Of a stretch of DNA of 43,897 nt, positions 1 to 8,793 are shown piece after piece. Source of the DNA: Parvularia atlantis (Eukaryota > Opisthokonta > Rotosphaerida); assembly GCA_943704415.1 (NCBI GenBank), contig CALSCO010000670.1:1-43897 (forward strand). The letters run 5' to 3'. How positions within the stretch are numbered: the stretch's first letter is position 1; every line of letters starts with the position of its first letter. A model generated the notes under the pieces. The model searched no databases, was not told the origin of the DNA, and was given only the letters and a program-made list of their open reading frames with translations. A program made the position numbers and the translations under genes.

Positions 1-1152
1 GCATGCACGAGCGGGCGGCTCCCGGACGGGACGTGCTCGACCCAGTCGTCGCTGCCCTCGCGCAGGCCCGTGATCTGCCGCCCGCGCTCGGTCTGCGTCA
101 CTGCGACGGTCCGTCAGCAACGGCCAGCGGCGCACTGGCCGCACGCACAGGCCTCCCACGTGCGCCGCACGACGTTCTTGGCGCCGACGACGATAGGCGT
201 CTGCGCCGGGCCGCGTGAGCACGTGGAGAGGGCGCCACTGACGCGACCTGGACGCACGCGCATGAAGCCCGGCTGGATTGACACGACGGCGATGCCCCAC
301 GGCTTAAGCTCGCGGCGGAGTGCGTCGCTGAACGCTGGTGTGCAACCGTGTGAGCACATGCACACGCACACGCTCGCTGGACGCGCGCACCCTGCGCGGC
401 ATGCTTCGAGCCGGCGTACGCCGCCATGCCGTGGATGCTCAGGAAGGCCTGACCGTGCGCGGCCAAGTCAGCAGGGAGGCGGCCGCAGTGTGCTGTGCAG
501 ACGCACGCAGACGGAGGTGATGTTGATGATGCGGCTGCGGCCGGTGTTTTTGCGCAAGGCGGGCAGCAGCGCCTTGGTCATGGCGATCATGCCAAAGTAG
601 TTGACCTGGCGCGGCACACATGTGAGGAACGACTGCGTGTGTGCCGCGCGGGCCGGCGCGCCTCCATTGTCGCGCGGAAGTCCTTCATCGTGCTCCAGTC
701 GATCAGCGAGCCGCTGTTGATGCCGGCGTTGTTGATGAGCCCGCTGCGACAGCGGCGGCGTGAGTGCGTCGGGCCGCTGCAGCGTCACAAGCTCGGCGCG
801 CACTGGAGGCCCTGCGGGCACTCGCGCTCGACCAGCTGCGCGGCGGCGGCCACGTCGGCCTCCTGCGTCACATCGAGCTGGAACGCGTGCAGCAGCTTGC
901 TCGCGGCCTCGGTCTGGAGCGACGCCGCGCCGTCGGCCGTGAGGCAGCCCGCAAACACGTGGTATCCGAGTCTGCACAGCGCGATCGCGGTGCTGCGGCC
1001 AAAGCCCGTATCGCAGCCCTGGCGATCGCGGCGCTCAGCGCACCGGAGCGCAGCGGCAAACCGCGCACCGTCACGAGCACGGCCGCGCCGGCCGGCGGCA
1101 CGGGCCGCTCCTTGACGTAGAGCACGCGGAAGACCGACAGGATCAGCCCCAT
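1..1152 (-). CDS. Short-chain dehydrogenase/reductase, SDR9C-like (3' end outside window)
   Basis: An NAD(P)-dependent oxidoreductase of the retinol dehydrogenase / 3-hydroxybutyrate dehydrogenase type; the substrate cannot be told. Read on the minus strand from ATG at 1152, the spliced protein shows a hydrophobic start, the cofactor motif GCDTGFG, the structural motif INNAGI, then FRATMEVNYFGM, the catalytic YAGSK (YxxxK) and VSIQPGF. All are in SDR order and spacing. At least six short introns break it. The first is 1019-1068. The one at 606-661 begins GC rather than GT, and removing it restores the family-typical MEVNYFGM. The gene runs off the left edge, so the C-terminus is missing. The open frame also continues upstream of 1152 to about 1422, into the mobile-element end, but a TATA-like site at 1197-1203 makes 1152 the better start. 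Family assignment is firm; subfamily is an inference. Confidence 0.85.
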
Positions 1153-1196
1153 ACGCTCACCGGGTAGATTTTGATCTATATACTGACTGCTACAGC

Positions 1197-1203
1197 TTAT
1201 ATA
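1197..1203 (-). promoter_or_regulatory. TATA-like box upstream of the dehydrogenase gene
   Basis: TATATAA on the minus strand, 45 bp upstream of the dehydrogenase ATG at 1152, inside an unusually AT-rich patch (1165-1210) of an otherwise GC-rich sequence. Position and orientation fit a core promoter. It lies between the gene and the right end of the Fanzor element at 1370, so the insertion sits just upstream of it. The rest of 1153-1369 holds nothing else I can support. Confidence 0.45.
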
Positions 1204-1369
1204 ATATGGCGGGACTGGCAACCCCGCGCGCTCTTCGCGCGGCAGCACGCCGTCGCCGTCCGCGTCGCCCTCGCCAACTTCGGGCGCGTCCTCGGCCTGC
1301 TGCTCAGCCGCCGCTGTCGCCGTCGCACTCCTCGCAGTTGTGACCGCGCTGCTGTGACTACTGCGTGTG

Positions 1370-1628
1370 TACCCCTGAGTACAAATTGGATGAGAAACAA
1401 CATTCAGTTCATTCACGTTCATTCAACATCCACAGGAAAGGAGTCAGTACCTGTCCGTGTTTCAACAGGAGCGCACCTTTTGCTTCGGGGTATAGGCCCT
1501 AGTTCAGAGCCCGATCCGGGTCGGACACGGTGTGCAATGTGTTCCTTGCCGGTGATCTTGTGAGTGAGGGAAGGCTGCACGAATGGTCAGCGCGCGATCG
1601 CCGGGCATGCCGGCGCGCCAGACAGACC
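1370..1628 (-). ncRNA. Candidate Fanzor omega RNA scaffold and element right end, copy A
   Basis: This 259-nt block lies directly 3' of the Fanzor stop codon (TAA at 1629-1631) and ends at GGGTA. Positions 1370-1614 recur at 43658-43897 with about five substitutions and two small indels (4 and 1 nt), in the same orientation. The indels do not preserve a reading frame, so conservation is not protein-coding. The related block after copy B shares the patches around CGGG-TCTGAA, GG-CCTATAC, GGTGCG-TCC and GTGAACGTGAAT-GTT-CTTCTCAT. Just after the stop codon there is a GC-rich self-complementary stretch (1596-1620), and a second short CCCG/CGGG stem lies near 1510-1520. In TnpB and Fanzor systems the guide RNA is encoded at this position, with the guide read from the flank beyond the element end. 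Transcription is inferred, not shown. Confidence 0.55.
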
Positions 1629-2084
1629 TTAGTTGCCACGGCGGAAGGCGGCGGGTCGCTCAAGGCCGGGCATGTAGCACTTCCACAGGTAGGCGATGTT
1701 GCGCGCAGCGTTGACGTCCCTGTTCCACGACCACGAATGATTTACACTTTTGCAGTGTTTCGTGGAGTGAAGGGACGGGTGCTGGCGCATCGCGGAGTGA
1801 CACTGGCAGCACGTCGTCGCGTGCTCGAGCGAACGGTGGACGGACATCGTGACGGTCGAGTGCTTCGCCTCCGTCTCCTGCCAGTGGCCCTCCAAGGCAT
1901 CTGGCCCTCCTCCACCGCCGTCGCCGTCGTCCGGACCCTTCTTGCGCTTGGGCGGCATTGGGCGCCGCGCTCGCGCTATGGCAGCTGACTCGGATGAAAA
2001 TGGTTTGTTGGAGTGATCCTTCGGGAGAGCGACGACGGCGTTTCGCCTGACACCTGGTCCGGCGAGCGGGTCTGGCCCACCCAC
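1629..2084 (-). pseudogene. Fanzor (TnpB-like RNA-guided nuclease) C-terminal fragment, copy A
   Basis: An open frame of 151 codons whose last ~65 residues are a Fanzor C-terminus. It has a zinc-ribbon-like cluster (TTCCQCHSAM, then HSTKHCKS) followed by WNRDVNAARNIAYLW, the RuvC-III motif whose Asp (codon 1716-1718) is a catalytic residue in this family. It ends PGLERPAAFRRGN. Intact Fanzors are several hundred residues long; here only the tail remains. The upstream part of the frame (residues 1-75, Gly/Asp/Lys-rich) shows nothing I recognise. The fragment faces away from copy B. Family identity rests on the motif, its position at the extreme C-terminus and the preceding cysteine/histidine cluster. 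It is a relic, probably without nuclease function. Confidence 0.75.
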
Positions 2085-2177
2085 CCACCCTCTTCTGTTC
2101 GTTTTTCAGTTGGTTGTTTTCTCGTAACTCATCTCTCTCTGTGTGTGTGGTCGAACCCGGATGGCTGAGAGCCACTT

Positions 2178-2303
2178 GAACACTGCCAAAGTATCTGACA
2201 TTGGACGTGGAATGGCGACGTGAACGCTGCCCGCAACATCGCGTACCTGTTCAAGGCGCACATGGCGGGCCTCGAGCGACCTGCGGCCTTCCGGCGGGCA
2301 TGA
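2178..2303 (+). pseudogene. Fanzor C-terminal fragment, copy B (diverged)
   Basis: On the plus strand the frame ending at TGA 2301-2303 reads WNGDVNAARNIAYLF, then AGLERPAAFRRA, clearly homologous to the tail of copy A. Gly replaces the Arg before the RuvC-III Asp (2217-2219). Upstream similarity to copy A continues at DNA level through the HC-K-S region (about 2178-2207), but an in-frame stop (TGA 2196-2198) lies before the conserved tail, and nothing further 5' is recognisable. The fragment is too short to encode a functional product. Its value is comparative: it is an independently diverged Fanzor end followed by the same kind of non-coding block. Confidence 0.7.
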
Positions 2304-2537
2304 TCTCAAGTTCGACATAAGCAAATTACTTGCGGGAAGGCACCCGGCCCGTGTATCGGGTTCTGAAAAAAGGACCTATACTTCGTAGCAGGTGCGTTCC
2401 GACGTTCGCTGCGCGCCATGCATGGCTCTGGCTGACGTGTCGCCCGCTCTGCACCCGATTGTTGAATCATGAATGGGCCCGGGCCTTGAACCGTTGCGTG
2501 AACGTGAATTGTTGCTTCTCATCGATTGTGTAGGGTA
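2304..2537 (+). ncRNA. Candidate Fanzor omega RNA scaffold and right end, copy B
   Basis: This 234-nt non-coding block follows the stop codon of copy B and is homologous, with many substitutions and indels, to the block after copy A. Shared patches occur in the same order: an ACCCG/CGGGT stem-forming segment, TCTGAA, a GGRCCTATAC core, GGTGCG-TCC, GTGAACGTGAAT, and CTTCTCATC just before the terminal TGTA and GGGTA. A middle segment (about 2400-2465) has no counterpart. Retention of these patches next to a decayed coding tail supports a non-coding function in the family (guide RNA scaffold and/or transposition end). Whether this copy is transcribed cannot be told. Confidence 0.45.
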
Positions 2538-2550
2538 GGCAGCGAATGGC

Positions 2551-3300
2551 TTAGGAGGGGCCCGCAGCGACCAGCTTGACCACGCGGTCGCCGTGGTCAG
2601 ACACGACCTCGTCGTGCAGCACGCGCAGCCCCGCGCGCTCGACACTCGCCCGGAACGCGTCCTCGTACGTAACCGCACCAAAGTCGATTGTGGTGACATA
2701 CAGCAGCAGCGGCTTGATCGTCTCCATCAGCCACGAGCGCTCGCGCTGGAAGCTCTGCGTGAAGTAGATGACGCCTGCAAGACACTCGCCTCAGCCCCGC
2801 AACCCCCCCCCCCCCCCCCCCACGCGCGCGCGCACCCTCAGGCTTGAGCAGCGACACGGCGTGATGCAGCGTCCTCACGGGGTCCGGCAGCAGCATGAAA
2901 CTCCCGCTAAAGTACACGGCGTCGTACGGCCCGCCGTGGTGGTCCAGCTCAGACTCGCAGCGCGCCTCGACGTGCTCGCCCATGCCGGCGGCGGCGATCA
3001 GCTGCTGCGCACGCTCGACGTAGGCCGCGTCAATGTCGACACCGACAAAGTGCAGCCGCTGTCGCCGGATCATCTCGGCATGGGTCAGCAGCGCCGCGCC
3101 CGTCCCTGCGCCCGCGCATCAGCCGCGTCCCGAGCGTGCACCGCGAGCGCGCGCGCACCGATGCCCACGTCGAGCACGCGCGCGTTTATCGGCAGACGCG
3201 TGAGCACGCGCTCGTACCATGCCGCGGTCATGTGCACGATCGCCGCGTCGTATAGCCGCGCGCGCGTCGCACCCCACCACTCCCACAGCTGCTGCGCCAT
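2551..3300 (-). CDS. Class I SAM-dependent methyltransferase
   Basis: Start ATG is at 3298-3300 (MAQQLWEWWGATRARLYD). The spliced protein, about 200 residues, carries SAM motif I VLDVGIGTGAALL, post-I FVGVDID, an acidic/aromatic stretch YDAVYFSGSFMLLPDP and LLKPEG before the last strands. This is the order of a seven-strand class I methyltransferase. Two introns are clear: one splits the motif I glycines (about 3101-3155), and one (about 2774-2847) contains a run of about 19 C on the plus strand. Both restore the family reading when removed. The substrate is unknown; the closing VYFTQ-type strand order fits small-molecule or protein methyltransferases and I would not choose. The stop codon is 13 bp from the end of the Fanzor relic, so the insertion lies in its 3' flank. 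The upstream region holds an (AG)n/(CT)n tract. Confidence 0.8.
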
Positions 3301-3459
3301 CTCTTTGCGCCCACGTCAGCACCGTGTGATGTGCACACAGAGCGAGCGAGCGAGCAAGGGAGCGAGTGCCGTCAGAGTCTTGTCTGTCCTCAGCTGCGCG
3401 ACCTGCGCGCGTGTTGCCGCCCCACCGCCCCTCGCGCCAGCCCCGCAGCGCGCGCACGC

Positions 3460-3526
<67 letters not shown>

Positions 3527-3903
3527 TGTTGCCCGGCCGCTTTCCGCTTGACCCTGGGTGGCTCAAAGGGATCGATCAGGCCAGGCCGGGCGGGCTGTCC
3601 GCGCGCCGCCAGCGGCAGGCGCCGACCGCGCGCGCGCGCGGCCGTGGCTTTACGGTGCGTCGGCGAACAGGCCGCTCGCGAGCACTGTGCGACCAGCGAG
3701 GGGAGAGAGAGAGCGGGCAGCACGCGGGGCGGCAGCGGCGCAGGGCGGGCGGCCACGCAGCGGGCAGAACGGCCGCGCTCGGACCTTTTACGACGTCATC
3801 ACACGGCAGCGGCGCCAGGCGGCAGCGGCGGTAGCTCCGTGACACGCGCACCTTTTTGGCTCGTCGAAACTGCGCACTACCCGCTAGACATCAAAGCACA
3901 AGG
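3301..3903. other. Non-coding stretch upstream of the methyltransferase gene
   Basis: About 600 bp between the start of the methyltransferase gene (3300) and the stop codon of the channel gene (3904), both on the minus strand. Apart from the (AG)n tract I see only GC-rich, low-complexity sequence. The long frames through it (Arg/Glu or Ser/Leu repeats) come from the dinucleotide repeat and look non-coding. It should hold the methyltransferase promoter and the channel 3' UTR. Confidence 0.6.
3464..3523. repeat. (AG)30 dinucleotide microsatellite
   Basis: Thirty perfect AG units, preceded by an A run. It lies about 165-225 bp upstream of the methyltransferase ATG, where on the coding strand it is a CT tract. 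Likely length-polymorphic. Confidence 0.95.
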
Positions 3904-6900
3904 TCAGCTATACACGGGCGCACTGCGCGTTGCCATGAGCGAGCGCGCGCGGAACTGCACAAGCGACTTGTCGTCCAGCGAGCCCGGCTCGTGCGCGGCC
4001 AGCACGAGCACACGGTCGCCGTGCGCCAGCCGCGTCAGCCGCGTCGGGTTGGTGTAGACGTACGGCTGCGGGTTGCCGTGCAGCTCGGCTGGACGGTAGA
4101 GCGCAACGGGCACGATCTCGTGCCGCAGCAGGTAGCTCGCGAGCTCGATGTACGACGTGTTCTGCGAGCGTGTGGGCGCCGTGTTGGTGCGCAGACGCAG
4201 GCGCACGCGCGCAGGCACGGGCGGCGGCCGCGCACCACAAACTTCTCCGGCACGGGCTTGATGAACAGGTGCGCCGAGCCCGCTTGCTCCGTCATCGACA
4301 GCAGCTGGTTGACCGTCTCGATGATGAACGGCCGGTAGTACTCCTGCACGCGGTTGCGCGTCGGTCCTCGCGCACGCATGCGAGCAGCACCCGCACGCGC
4401 ACCGTGAAGAGCAGCGCGTCGGCCGCCGACGGGCAGTACAGGTTGCCCGAGGCGAAGAACGGGTTGAAGTGGTAGCTCGGGAACGAGCGCACCATGCCCG
4501 TGGCCGTCAGCTCCGACGTGGCCGAGTCATACGCCTGCGCGCGCGCATTGAGACGGCACCGTAGGCACCGCGCGCGCCACCCGCTCGCACGTCGCGGTTC
4601 GACTGCGACCGGTCGATCTCGCGCACGTAGCGCGTCCCGTCCGGCCGGTACTCGATGATCTGCTCCTTGTCGCGCGCGCTCTCGTCGTCGCCCCGGCCCG
4701 CGTCGAAGCGCACGCCACGCTCGCGCTTCCACTGCAGCATGTGCGTGTACCGCACGCGGAACGGCAGCTGGGGGCAGAACGCGCGGGGTCAGCGCGAGGT
4801 CTGGCAAAGCGCCGGGCGCGCGCACATCGGGCCTGTTGAGGTCGATACGCATGCGCGCGATCCGGTCCTCCAGCCCGTCCTCCTCCGGCGCGAGCAGGTG
4901 GAAGTAGTGCACTGCGTCGAGGCGTCAACACGCGCACACGGAGCGCCCGGCGACGCACTGAGCTCCGTGATGATGTTGGCGCTCCGGTTGAGCTCGCTCG
5001 CCAGCTTGCTGATGTACACGACCTCGGCGTCGGCCGTCTCGTCGTACTCGCTGCGGCTGCCAGTCTCTGTCGCGCGGTTCCGGCGTGAGCACTACACAGC
5101 AGCGGTAGCAGTGAGCGCGCACTGTCGAGCAGGATGATGACGGTCGAACACGTCGCGATGCCTGCGCGCTTCAGCACCGACGGCTTGCGGGGCGCGCCCT
5201 GACACGTGCGTCGTTAACCGATCCGTGGGCACGCGAGTGGCCACGCACCAGCACCAGGTACACGTGCTCGAGCGCCTCGATCTCGTTCCACAGGTCCGGG
5301 TCGGGCTCAAGCTCGCTCACAATCACCACGGGCTGCTTGCGGCGCAGGCGCGACGACCGCAGCGGCCGGATAAGCGACGCGAGGGCTGTGCCGCACACCC
5401 TGCGCGTGAGCACAGGCGCGCCGCCCTGCCCGAGTGCGCACAGAGCGACAGGCCGCAGACGATGACGTGCTGCTCAAACTCACCCTCCTGCAGCGGCTGC
5501 GCGCGGGCGGGGGCGCGTCAGCGGGCGGCTGTTGCGCCCTAGGCAGGGCGCCCCGCCTGTGCGAGGATGTCCTCAAGCAGCACGGGCTCGCTCGACGGGT
5601 CAGCCCCGCCCGCGTCCGCCTCGTGCGGCTGGCTGCCCGCATCGAACGTGTCACCCCTGCGCACATGCACCGGTCAGCCACGCGACGGCACACCACGGCG
5701 TGTGCGCACAGTTCAAACGGGTCAGTCAGCGTCGGCGTCGCCGCGGCGGTGGCCGCGCTGGCCCCTTCCGAGCCCGAGTGCGACAGCTGCGAGCGCGTGA
5801 GTGACGCGCAGCTCACGCACTGCGCGTTGTGCACCATGGACGTGCGCGAGCCCTTGCGCGCGAGCTTGCGCTGTATGTTTGTCGGCTCGGATGCGCTCTG
5901 CCGGCGCGCTGTTTAGCCAGCCGCGCGGTCGTGGTGCGCCGCCCGCAACGCACGAAAAAGTCCTTGAGCGGCACCGTGTCGGCCCCGTTCGAGTTCTCGT
6001 CCAGGAAGCCCGCGCCGTCCTGCGACGTCCTGTGCGCGTCGTCAGCACGGCAGCAGTACCAGCGGCGCCGCGGCGGCACGCACGGCTCGTCGGTGTCGTA
6101 GTAGTCGGCCGGGATGGCGTCGCCGTCGTGACAGAGCAGCAGCCCGACGTCGCCCGCCCTCACCGTGTACCCGCTGCGGCGACATCAGAGAAGTTTGAGA
6201 GCACATACGGGTCCGACGCACGTCTCGGCGCATGGCGCGAGCAGCAGCGGCTTGTTGCCGCGCTTGACGGCGACGAGGATCGCACCGTGGTCGGCAAATA
6301 TGGCCAGCGCGGCCGACCAGAACGGCTCGCCCGCAAATGCGCTCGGCATCACAAACGGCACAATGCCGTGGCACGAGCCGTACGCTGCGCCCCCCCGCGC
6401 GCGAGCATCAGATCCGCAACGCAGGCGCACAGACGCAGTCGCGCACCGTACTCCTCCTGCCAGCGCGACGGCGCCGTGTCAACCGGCTGGCGGTATGACG
6501 AGAAGATGTTGGTGATGAACGCCAGCGTGCCCGGTACGAGGCACGTGCGCCCGAGCAGGGCCATCTTGAGGTCCTCGATGCAGAGGATGCGGTCGCACTG
6601 CTGCATCATGGACGTGTCCTGTGCGTCGTGCGCCGCTTAGCACGACGCACAGCAGCAGCGTTGAGGCGCGCGCCACGCACCGCCGTCTCGGCCGTGTGCA
6701 GCTGGATGAAGACGGGCGTCTCGGGCGTGTAGCGCTTGATTGTGGAAGCGTACAGCGCCACGGTGGCGTCGGTCATGGTGGCGTTGTCGTCGGCGGCCGA
6801 GGCTGCGACGATGAACACGGCTGCGTGATGCACGCGCGCGCGCACTAAGCGGCAGCATGCATGCGAGGCCGCGCGACCGCACCTTTGGCCTGCGCCAGTC

Positions 6901-8733
6901 GCGTGCGCTGCAGGTCGACCTGCACAAGCGGGCTGCCCTGCAGGTACGTGATCTTGTCTGTGCGCGGCGGGGGCGGTGAGACGGCGCATTGTGTACGGGG
7001 CGGCACGACGCACGTCGAAAGTAGGCCTGCTCGATGAAGCTCTTGAGCTCGGCCGACGGGCTCGGGCTGGTCGACATGAGCAGGATCTTGGTCCGGCCGC
7101 CGTCGTTGGCGTTGTTGAGCATCTGCGTGCGCACGTGCGGGACGGTGTAAGGTGCCGGTGACGTGCGAGCCGCCGCCGGAGCCGCACACCTCGCGCACAA
7201 AAACGAGCGTGTTCTCGTAGTTGACGTTGCCCAGCACCACAAAGTGCGGCGTCGTGGGCTCGTACGCGCGTTCGTAGATGGTCGCGCGCTTGCTGAGGAC
7301 CTGCTCGCTTGGGTCAGCGGAAGTGCGTGTGCCCACCCCGCCACCGCGCACGCGCCTCTACGAGCCGGCCGGTGTAGATCGGGAGCATGATCAGGAAGAC
7401 GATGATCAGGCACATCATGATCACGCTGCGCCGGACGTGAGCCGCGCGCGCGCCGCCGCCGCCGCTGCACCGCGCACCGGATGGCCGTGTGCTGCGGCGA
7501 GACGTCGCCGTAGCCGACGGTGGACATGGTCACGATGATGAAGTACAACGCGTCGTGGAACAGGCTGATGTCGGCCGGGTTGGCCGGGATGCTGTTGGCG
7601 TCGTAGAAGCTCTGTCGGTGGACACGGGCTCAGCGCGCGCAGCCCCGCCTGGCGCGCGACGCACCTGGATCGCGTTGATGACCGAAGTCGACAGGAACAT
7701 GAGACTGAGGAACGGCAGCGCCAGCAGGCCGACCTCGCGCTGCACCTCTGCGGCTGAGCGTGAGCGCGCGCGGCGCGAGCGCACAGCGCGCACCCGACTT
7801 GGTGAAGTAGAGGATGCGGTCGAAGCGCAGGATACGCAGCGCAGGCAGCACGAGGATGACCTCAAACAGGTTCACGCCGATGAGCGACGGGGGTAGGAAG
7901 AAGAGCGTGAAGGCCGGCATGATCGAGAGGAGGTCGATGATGCTGTAGATCGTGAAGAAGAAGCGCAGCCTGCGCGGCGCGCCGTGTCAGCCGCACGGGG
8001 ATGCGTGGCACGGGTGTGCGCAGCAGGGCGGCACCGGTCCTGCGCCACGAGCATCAGCAGCATGTAGTCGACCATGAAGAAGAACGCGCAGAACATCTGC
8101 AGGGCCTGCAGCACCTGCCCGGCGTAGGCGATGCGGCGTGTGTATGTGCCGACGATGTAGAAGATGAGCGACGCGACGGTGAAGTAGGCCTGGAGCATGT
8201 TCTGCCGCACCCGCGTGGCGTCAGCACGCGCGGCCCGTAGGCGAAGCGCACGCGCACACGCACCCAGTACCGCCCGAGCAGGCTCATCTCAAACACGTGG
8301 CGGATGCGGTCGTTGATCTTGGCGACCCAGCTCAGCTCGGCGTCGATGTACTGCGCGCGCGTGTCGTGGACGGGTGAGAGGGTTGCACGAAGAGCCCGCA
8401 TCCGGGCGACGCACGCGCTCCATTTTCTTGCTCTTGCTGTTGAACCAGCGCAGGAAGCGCTTCGTGGCGCGGAAGAGGATGACGAGCGAGGGGATGATCA
8501 GGAACGGCAGGATCATGACCAGCGCCACCGCGACGATGTCGAGCGCGTCTGCGCGCGGGTCGGTGGAGCGACCAAGCGCAGGTCGGTGGAGCGACCAGGC
8601 GTTGTGCGCGCGCGTACGTGTGAGCAGGCCGCATCGTGCGCGGCTCGCGCGCACCCTCGGGCGAGATGTCGGTCGGCGCCGCCGTCGCGGCCGCCGTGGG
8701 CGCTGCCGTGGGCGCCGCTGTCGTCGCGGACAT
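3904..8733 (-). CDS. Slo/BK-type potassium channel with tandem RCK domains
   Basis: A large plasma-membrane (or organelle) K+ channel of the Slo family. From ATG 8733 the spliced protein gives an Ala/Thr-rich leader; an S0-like helix (LDIVAVALVMILPFLIIPS); S1 (near 8190-8130), S2 (8110-8040), S3 (7960-7900) and S4 with spaced arginines (VLPALRILRFDRILYF); S5; pore helix and filter TMSTVGYGDVSP (about 7510-7540); and S6. The cytoplasmic gating ring follows. RCK1 has HFVVLGNVNYENT, YASTIKRYTPETPVFIQ and RILCIEDLKMALLGRTC. A linker comes next, then RCK2 with PVVIVSELEPDPDLWNEIE, STVIILLDSA and VVYISKLASELN, and the C-terminal YQ-type tail ends APVYS. More than fifteen short introns interrupt it. 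RCK domains confer Ca2+ or Na+/pH gating in this family. No obvious poly-Asp calcium bowl stands out, so the ligand is open. It shares a 60-bp AT-rich divergent promoter with the MFS gene. Confidence 0.88.
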
Positions 8734-8793
8734 CCGGAGAGAAGCGCCTGTGTATGATGACGCTTAGGTTATATTTCTAACCGTGGCCCGTAC

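Larger units (their letters stand above)
1370..2537. mobile_element. Palindromic Fanzor-derived element relic (two head-to-head 3' ends)
   Basis: About 1.17 kb, visibly richer in A+T than its surroundings. It consists of two 3' ends of Fanzor-type transposons in opposite orientation. Copy A reads on the minus strand (coding tail 1629-2084, non-coding 1370-1628). Copy B reads on the plus strand (coding tail about 2178-2303, non-coding 2304-2537). They meet around 2085-2177. Both outer ends finish in GGGTA when read outward. The coding tails carry the TnpB/Fanzor RuvC-III signature. The N-terminal part and most of the nuclease core are absent from both, so the element cannot be autonomous. The two copies are clearly diverged, so they come from different family members or different times. 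No target-site duplication is visible. The right end lies 13 bp from the stop codon of the methyltransferase gene. Confidence 0.7.

Noticed and set aside
2150-2165. GGTCGAACCCGG considered as a tRNA T-arm
   Set aside because: No matching acceptor, D or anticodon arms could be placed on either strand.
3464-3523. Repeat tract considered as a CRISPR-like array
   Set aside because: Pure dinucleotide repeat without spacers, in a eukaryotic genome.
3331-3834. Long frames on both strands with Arg-Glu or Ser-Leu repeats
   Set aside because: They are translations of the (AG)30 microsatellite and GC-rich flanks; no family similarity and no splice-consistent gene.
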